NCBI GenBank assembly: GCA_003562535.1
Contig: PWUP01000173.1
Span: 1-6,839 of the forward strand
Source of the DNA: Gammaproteobacteria bacterium
GTDB lineage: Bacteria; Pseudomonadota; Gammaproteobacteria; Competibacterales; Competibacteraceae
Direction: 5' to 3'
Length of the DNA stretch: 6,839 bases
The position numbers were made by a program, and so were the translations under genes. The notes below the pieces were generated by a model. It did no database searches. It was not told the origin of the DNA and saw nothing but the letters and a program-made list of their open reading frames with translations. Below are positions 4,941 to 6,839 of this stretch, piece after piece (the stretch's first letter is position 1; each line of letters begins with the position of its first letter).

Positions 4941-5963
4941 ATGTTAAAACTTGCAATTACCGCTATGGAACGCGGACTAATCCCGGAAACGCTAATCCGC
5001 ATCGGGATTCGTCAACTGTTGAAGCAACGCTTGCGCAGCCAAGCCGCTCCGCAGCAGCCGACGCTGGAGCAATTCCAGGCAGAATTAGAAGCGGGCCCGA
5101 TTGCCTTGCACACCGATAAGGCCAATGAGCAGCACTATGAAGTACCTGCAGAATTTTTCCAGTACATCATGGGTCGGCATATGAAATACAGTGCCTGCTA
5201 CTGGCCTGAGGGGATAAACAGCCTCGATGATGCCGAAGTCTCCATGTTGCAGTTAACTGCCGAACGCGCTGCGCTGGAGGACAAGCAAACGATTCTGGAG
5301 CTGGGCTGCGGTTGGGGTTCGTTAACCCTGTGGATGGCTGAACAGTACCCCGGAGCAACCATCACCGCCGTCTCCAACTCAGCGCCACAGCGGCAGCATA
5401 TCGAACGAATGTGCGCTGAGCGTGACCTGACTAATGTCCGCGTCATCACCGCCGATATGAATGATTTCTCGACTGATCAACAATTTGATCGGGTGGTTTC
5501 CGTAGAAATGTTTGAACACATGCGCAATTATCGCGAGCTATTAGCGCGAATCGCCGCGTGGCTAACACCCGATGGGGCGTTGTTTGTGCATGTATTCAGT
5601 CACCGCCAATACGCCTATCCTTTTGAGACCGAAGGCGATGACGACTGGATGGGCAAATATTTCTTCACCGGCGGACTGATGCCGTCACGCGACCTGTTAC
5701 CGCGCTTTCAGCAGGATTTGCGACTGGAAGACCAATGGCATCTCAATGGCCAGCATTACCAAAAAACGTGTGAAGCTTGGCTAAGCAATCACTATCGGCA
5801 TCGCGATGCTATTTTGGCGATTTTCCGCGACACTTATGGCGGCGAGGCACAAGCTCGTCTATGGTTCCATCGCTGGCAGGTGTTTTTCCTCGCCTGTGCC
5901 GAATTATTCGGTTACCGCCACGGCGAAGAATGGGGAGTCTCCCATTATCGTTTTCGCCGTTAG
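4941..5963 (+). CDS. Class I SAM-dependent methyltransferase, Cfa/coclaurine N-methyltransferase-like
   Basis: The product is 340 aa, shorter than classical Cfa. It starts with an N-terminal helical region, followed by NEQHYEVPAEFF at 62-73, MKYSACYW at 81-88, SAM motif LELGCGWGSLTLW at 119-131, VSVEMFEHM at 186-194 and LFVHVFSHR at 214-222. This pattern is typical of the proteobacterial proteins related to plant coclaurine N-methyltransferases inside the Cfa superfamily. Relative to E. coli Cfa the bicarbonate residues align as Glu192, His217 and Tyr273 retained, while the C139 position is Ala85 with Cys86 directly after it. Substrate is unknown. Possibilities are a second methylation of a furan fatty acid (as by FufM in Rhodopseudomonas palustris), the first acyl methylation, or cyclopropanation. 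It is the last gene of the operon, 24 nt after DUF2878, and ends 8 nt from the convergent rhodanese gene. Confidence 0.88.
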   Translation: MLKLAITAMERGLIPETLIRIGIRQLLKQRLRSQAAPQQPTLEQFQAELEAGPIALHTDKANEQHYEVPAEFFQYIMGRHMKYSACYWPEGINSLDDAEVSMLQLTAERAALEDKQTILELGCGWGSLTLWMAEQYPGATITAVSNSAPQRQHIERMCAERDLTNVRVITADMNDFSTDQQFDRVVSVEMFEHMRNYRELLARIAAWLTPDGALFVHVFSHRQYAYPFETEGDDDWMGKYFFTGGLMPSRDLLPRFQQDLRLEDQWHLNGQHYQKTCEAWLSNHYRHRDAILAIFRDTYGGEAQARLWFHRWQVFFLACAELFGYRHGEEWGVSHYRFRR

Positions 5964-5971
5964 CCACTAAA

Positions 5972-6448
5972 TCAGCAGCGTGGGCAGGGCTCCACGGGCA
6001 GTCCGCGTCTCAGCCAGCCCGGACCCGCCGCGCTGCCCACCATGCCTTCCGAGATGTTATGGACCTGGGTGAAACCATAATCCAGCATCGCCTGCTGTAA
6101 CTGGCTGCTGCGGTTGCCGGTACGACAAATCAGGGCAATCGGCGCATCGGTATGCCCCTCGGCCGCACGGAGCACATCGCGCACAAAACCTTGCCCACCT
6201 TCAGGGTGGTACATACTGATCCGTTTAGCGCCTTCAGCCACTCCGGTTTGGCGCCATTCCTGTGGCTGGCGGATGTCGATAATGGTCAGCTCGCCTTGTT
6301 GCGCCCGCTCAAACGCCTCGGTGGCGGTCAATTGCAACACCGGTGGATTACCTGCGCTGATGGCCGTCGCCAATGTCAGCAACAGCCCCCCAAGCGCGTA
6401 CCGCCAGACTCGATAGCGGATTGATATGGATCGTTGTGGCAAAAACAT
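5972..6448 (-). CDS. Exported single-domain rhodanese-like protein
   Basis: The product is 158 aa from the ATG at 6448-6446, preceded by GAGGA (6461-6457) at good spacing. A longer frame back to 6598 would overlap the divergent gamma-glutamyltransferase start and bury the signal peptide, so I reject it. The N-terminus has basic residues (R6, R11, R13, R16), a hydrophobic core at about 18-30 and likely cleavage at ISA|GN after residue 32. A rhodanese domain fills residues 37-152, with IIDIRQPQEW at 56-65 and the active-site loop CRTGNRS at 108-114, C108 being the sulfur-carrying nucleophile. NISEGMVG at 131-138 is a late family motif. Cys155 and Cys158 form a CPRC pair at the very C-terminus. 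Expected role: periplasmic sulfur transfer or thiol chemistry, PspE-like. The substrate is unknown, and no link to the lipid operon beyond convergence is seen. Confidence 0.9.
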   Translation of the reverse strand: MFLPQRSISIRYRVWRYALGGLLLTLATAISAGNPPVLQLTATEAFERAQQGELTIIDIRQPQEWRQTGVAEGAKRISMYHPEGGQGFVRDVLRAAEGHTDAPIALICRTGNRSSQLQQAMLDYGFTQVHNISEGMVGSAAGPGWLRRGLPVEPCPRC

Positions 6449-6520
6449 AGCCGTCGTCCTCACTATTGGGCATGATGATGTAGTGTACCGTGAATCACTG
6501 GCTTGCCGAAGGGGGGCAAT
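6449..6520. promoter_or_regulatory. Divergent promoter region between rhodanese and gamma-glutamyltransferase genes
   Basis: These 72 bp must carry the rhodanese promoter and probably that of the gamma-glutamyltransferase-family gene. I find no strong -35/-10 pair; on the minus strand a weak TTCGGC-17 bp-TACACT arrangement is possible. A small inverted repeat, TTGCC (6503-6507) and GGCAA (6515-6519), would put the GGGG ribosome site of the rightward gene in its loop. Confidence 0.3.
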
Positions 6521-6839
6521 ATGCACGCTTTTGACGAACAATGGCAGATTCGTAAACCTGCGGTGGTCAGCGAACAGGGGGTGGTTGCCGCCCAGCATTA
6601 TTTAGCCGCCCAGGCCGGTATCGACTGCCTAGCGGCTGGTGGCCATGCGGTGGATGCCGCCATTGCCACCGCGCTGGCGCTGAACGCGGTGGAACCGTGG
6701 ATGAGCGGCTTGGGCGGCAATGGCTATATGGTCATCTGGTCAGCTGCCGAGCAGCAGGCTTATGCCTTAAACTTTCAGGGTCAGGTACCTGCCGCCTTGA
6801 ACCTTGATGACTACCCCATCGATTCTCACGCACCGCTGA
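6521..6839 (+). CDS. Gamma-glutamyltransferase family protein, N-terminal part (runs off right edge)
   Basis: The first 106 codons are present, starting at the ATG at 6521 after an AAGGGGGG ribosome site (6509-6516). The sequence fits the N-terminal nucleophile hydrolase family of gamma-glutamyltranspeptidases. It shows VVSEQGVVAAQHYLAAQAG at 15-33, the helix block AGGHAVDAAIATALALNAVEP at about 39-59, and MSGLGGNGYMVIW at 61-73. The self-cleavage Thr and catalytic parts of the precursor lie beyond the window. Classical Ggt is exported, but no signal peptide is seen here: the first 14 residues are polar (MHAFDEQWQIRKPA). It may therefore be a cytoplasmic member such as the HpxW/oxamate amidohydrolase or acylase-type branch; the exact substrate cannot be told from this fragment. 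Confidence 0.88.
   Translation, partial: MHAFDEQWQIRKPAVVSEQGVVAAQHYLAAQAGIDCLAAGGHAVDAAIATALALNAVEPWMSGLGGNGYMVIWSAAEQQAYALNFQGQVPAALNLDDYPIDSHAPL

Noticed and set aside
5950..5990. Shared terminator between the convergent methyltransferase and rhodanese genes
   Set aside because: Only 8 nt separate the stop codons, and no stem with a flanking T-run on either strand was found.
6449..6598. 50-residue N-terminal extension of the rhodanese frame
   Set aside because: It overlaps the gamma-glutamyltransferase start and would place the signal peptide internally. The ATG at 6448 has a good ribosome site and yields a standard signal peptide.

Overview
The window looks like a chromosomal segment of a gammaproteobacterium with moderate GC. 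The evidence is the close match of the partial ComM to enterobacterial and pseudomonad ComM, Shine-Dalgarno-type start sites, and a lipid-modification cluster of a kind known from Gammaproteobacteria. I cannot name the genus. There are no tRNA or rRNA genes, insertion sequences, CRISPR arrays or phage genes.

Layout: (1) 1-463, minus strand, the N-terminal 154 codons of comM/yifB, running off the left edge. (2) 464-630, a divergent intergenic region with an AT-rich promoter-like stretch, a 23-bp imperfect palindrome and a hairpin just before the first plus-strand gene. (3) 631-5963, a plus-strand run of six genes that is probably one operon: a small secreted protein of unknown function, a COG2907 FAD-dependent oxidoreductase, a DUF1365 protein, a Cfa-family methyltransferase, a six-helix DUF2878 membrane protein, and a second, shorter Cfa/coclaurine-N-methyltransferase-like methyltransferase. 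(4) 5972-6448, minus strand and convergent with the operon, a small exported single-domain rhodanese. (5) 6521 to the right edge, plus strand, the start of a gamma-glutamyltransferase-family gene, divergent from the rhodanese gene.

The core of interest is 973-5963. The combination of flavoprotein, DUF1365 and Cfa-like methyltransferase matches the parts list of the furan fatty acid pathway of alpha-proteobacteria: UfaM methylates a phospholipid acyl chain, UfaD introduces a second double bond, UfaO inserts oxygen from O2, and FufM adds a second methyl in some species. The first methyltransferase has lost two of the four bicarbonate-site residues of true cyclopropane synthase (Cys to Ser, His to Gln), as expected for an enzyme that does not close a cyclopropane ring. 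The second keeps His, Glu and Tyr but has its Cys displaced by one residue. I infer that the operon makes a methylated, possibly furan-containing, membrane lipid, perhaps a protectant against singlet oxygen or photo-oxidation. The product, the role of DUF2878 and the role of the small secreted protein are not shown by the sequence.

Several start codons were chosen against the longest reading frame: 631 rather than GTG 622, 2244 rather than 2199, and 6448 rather than 6598 on the minus strand.
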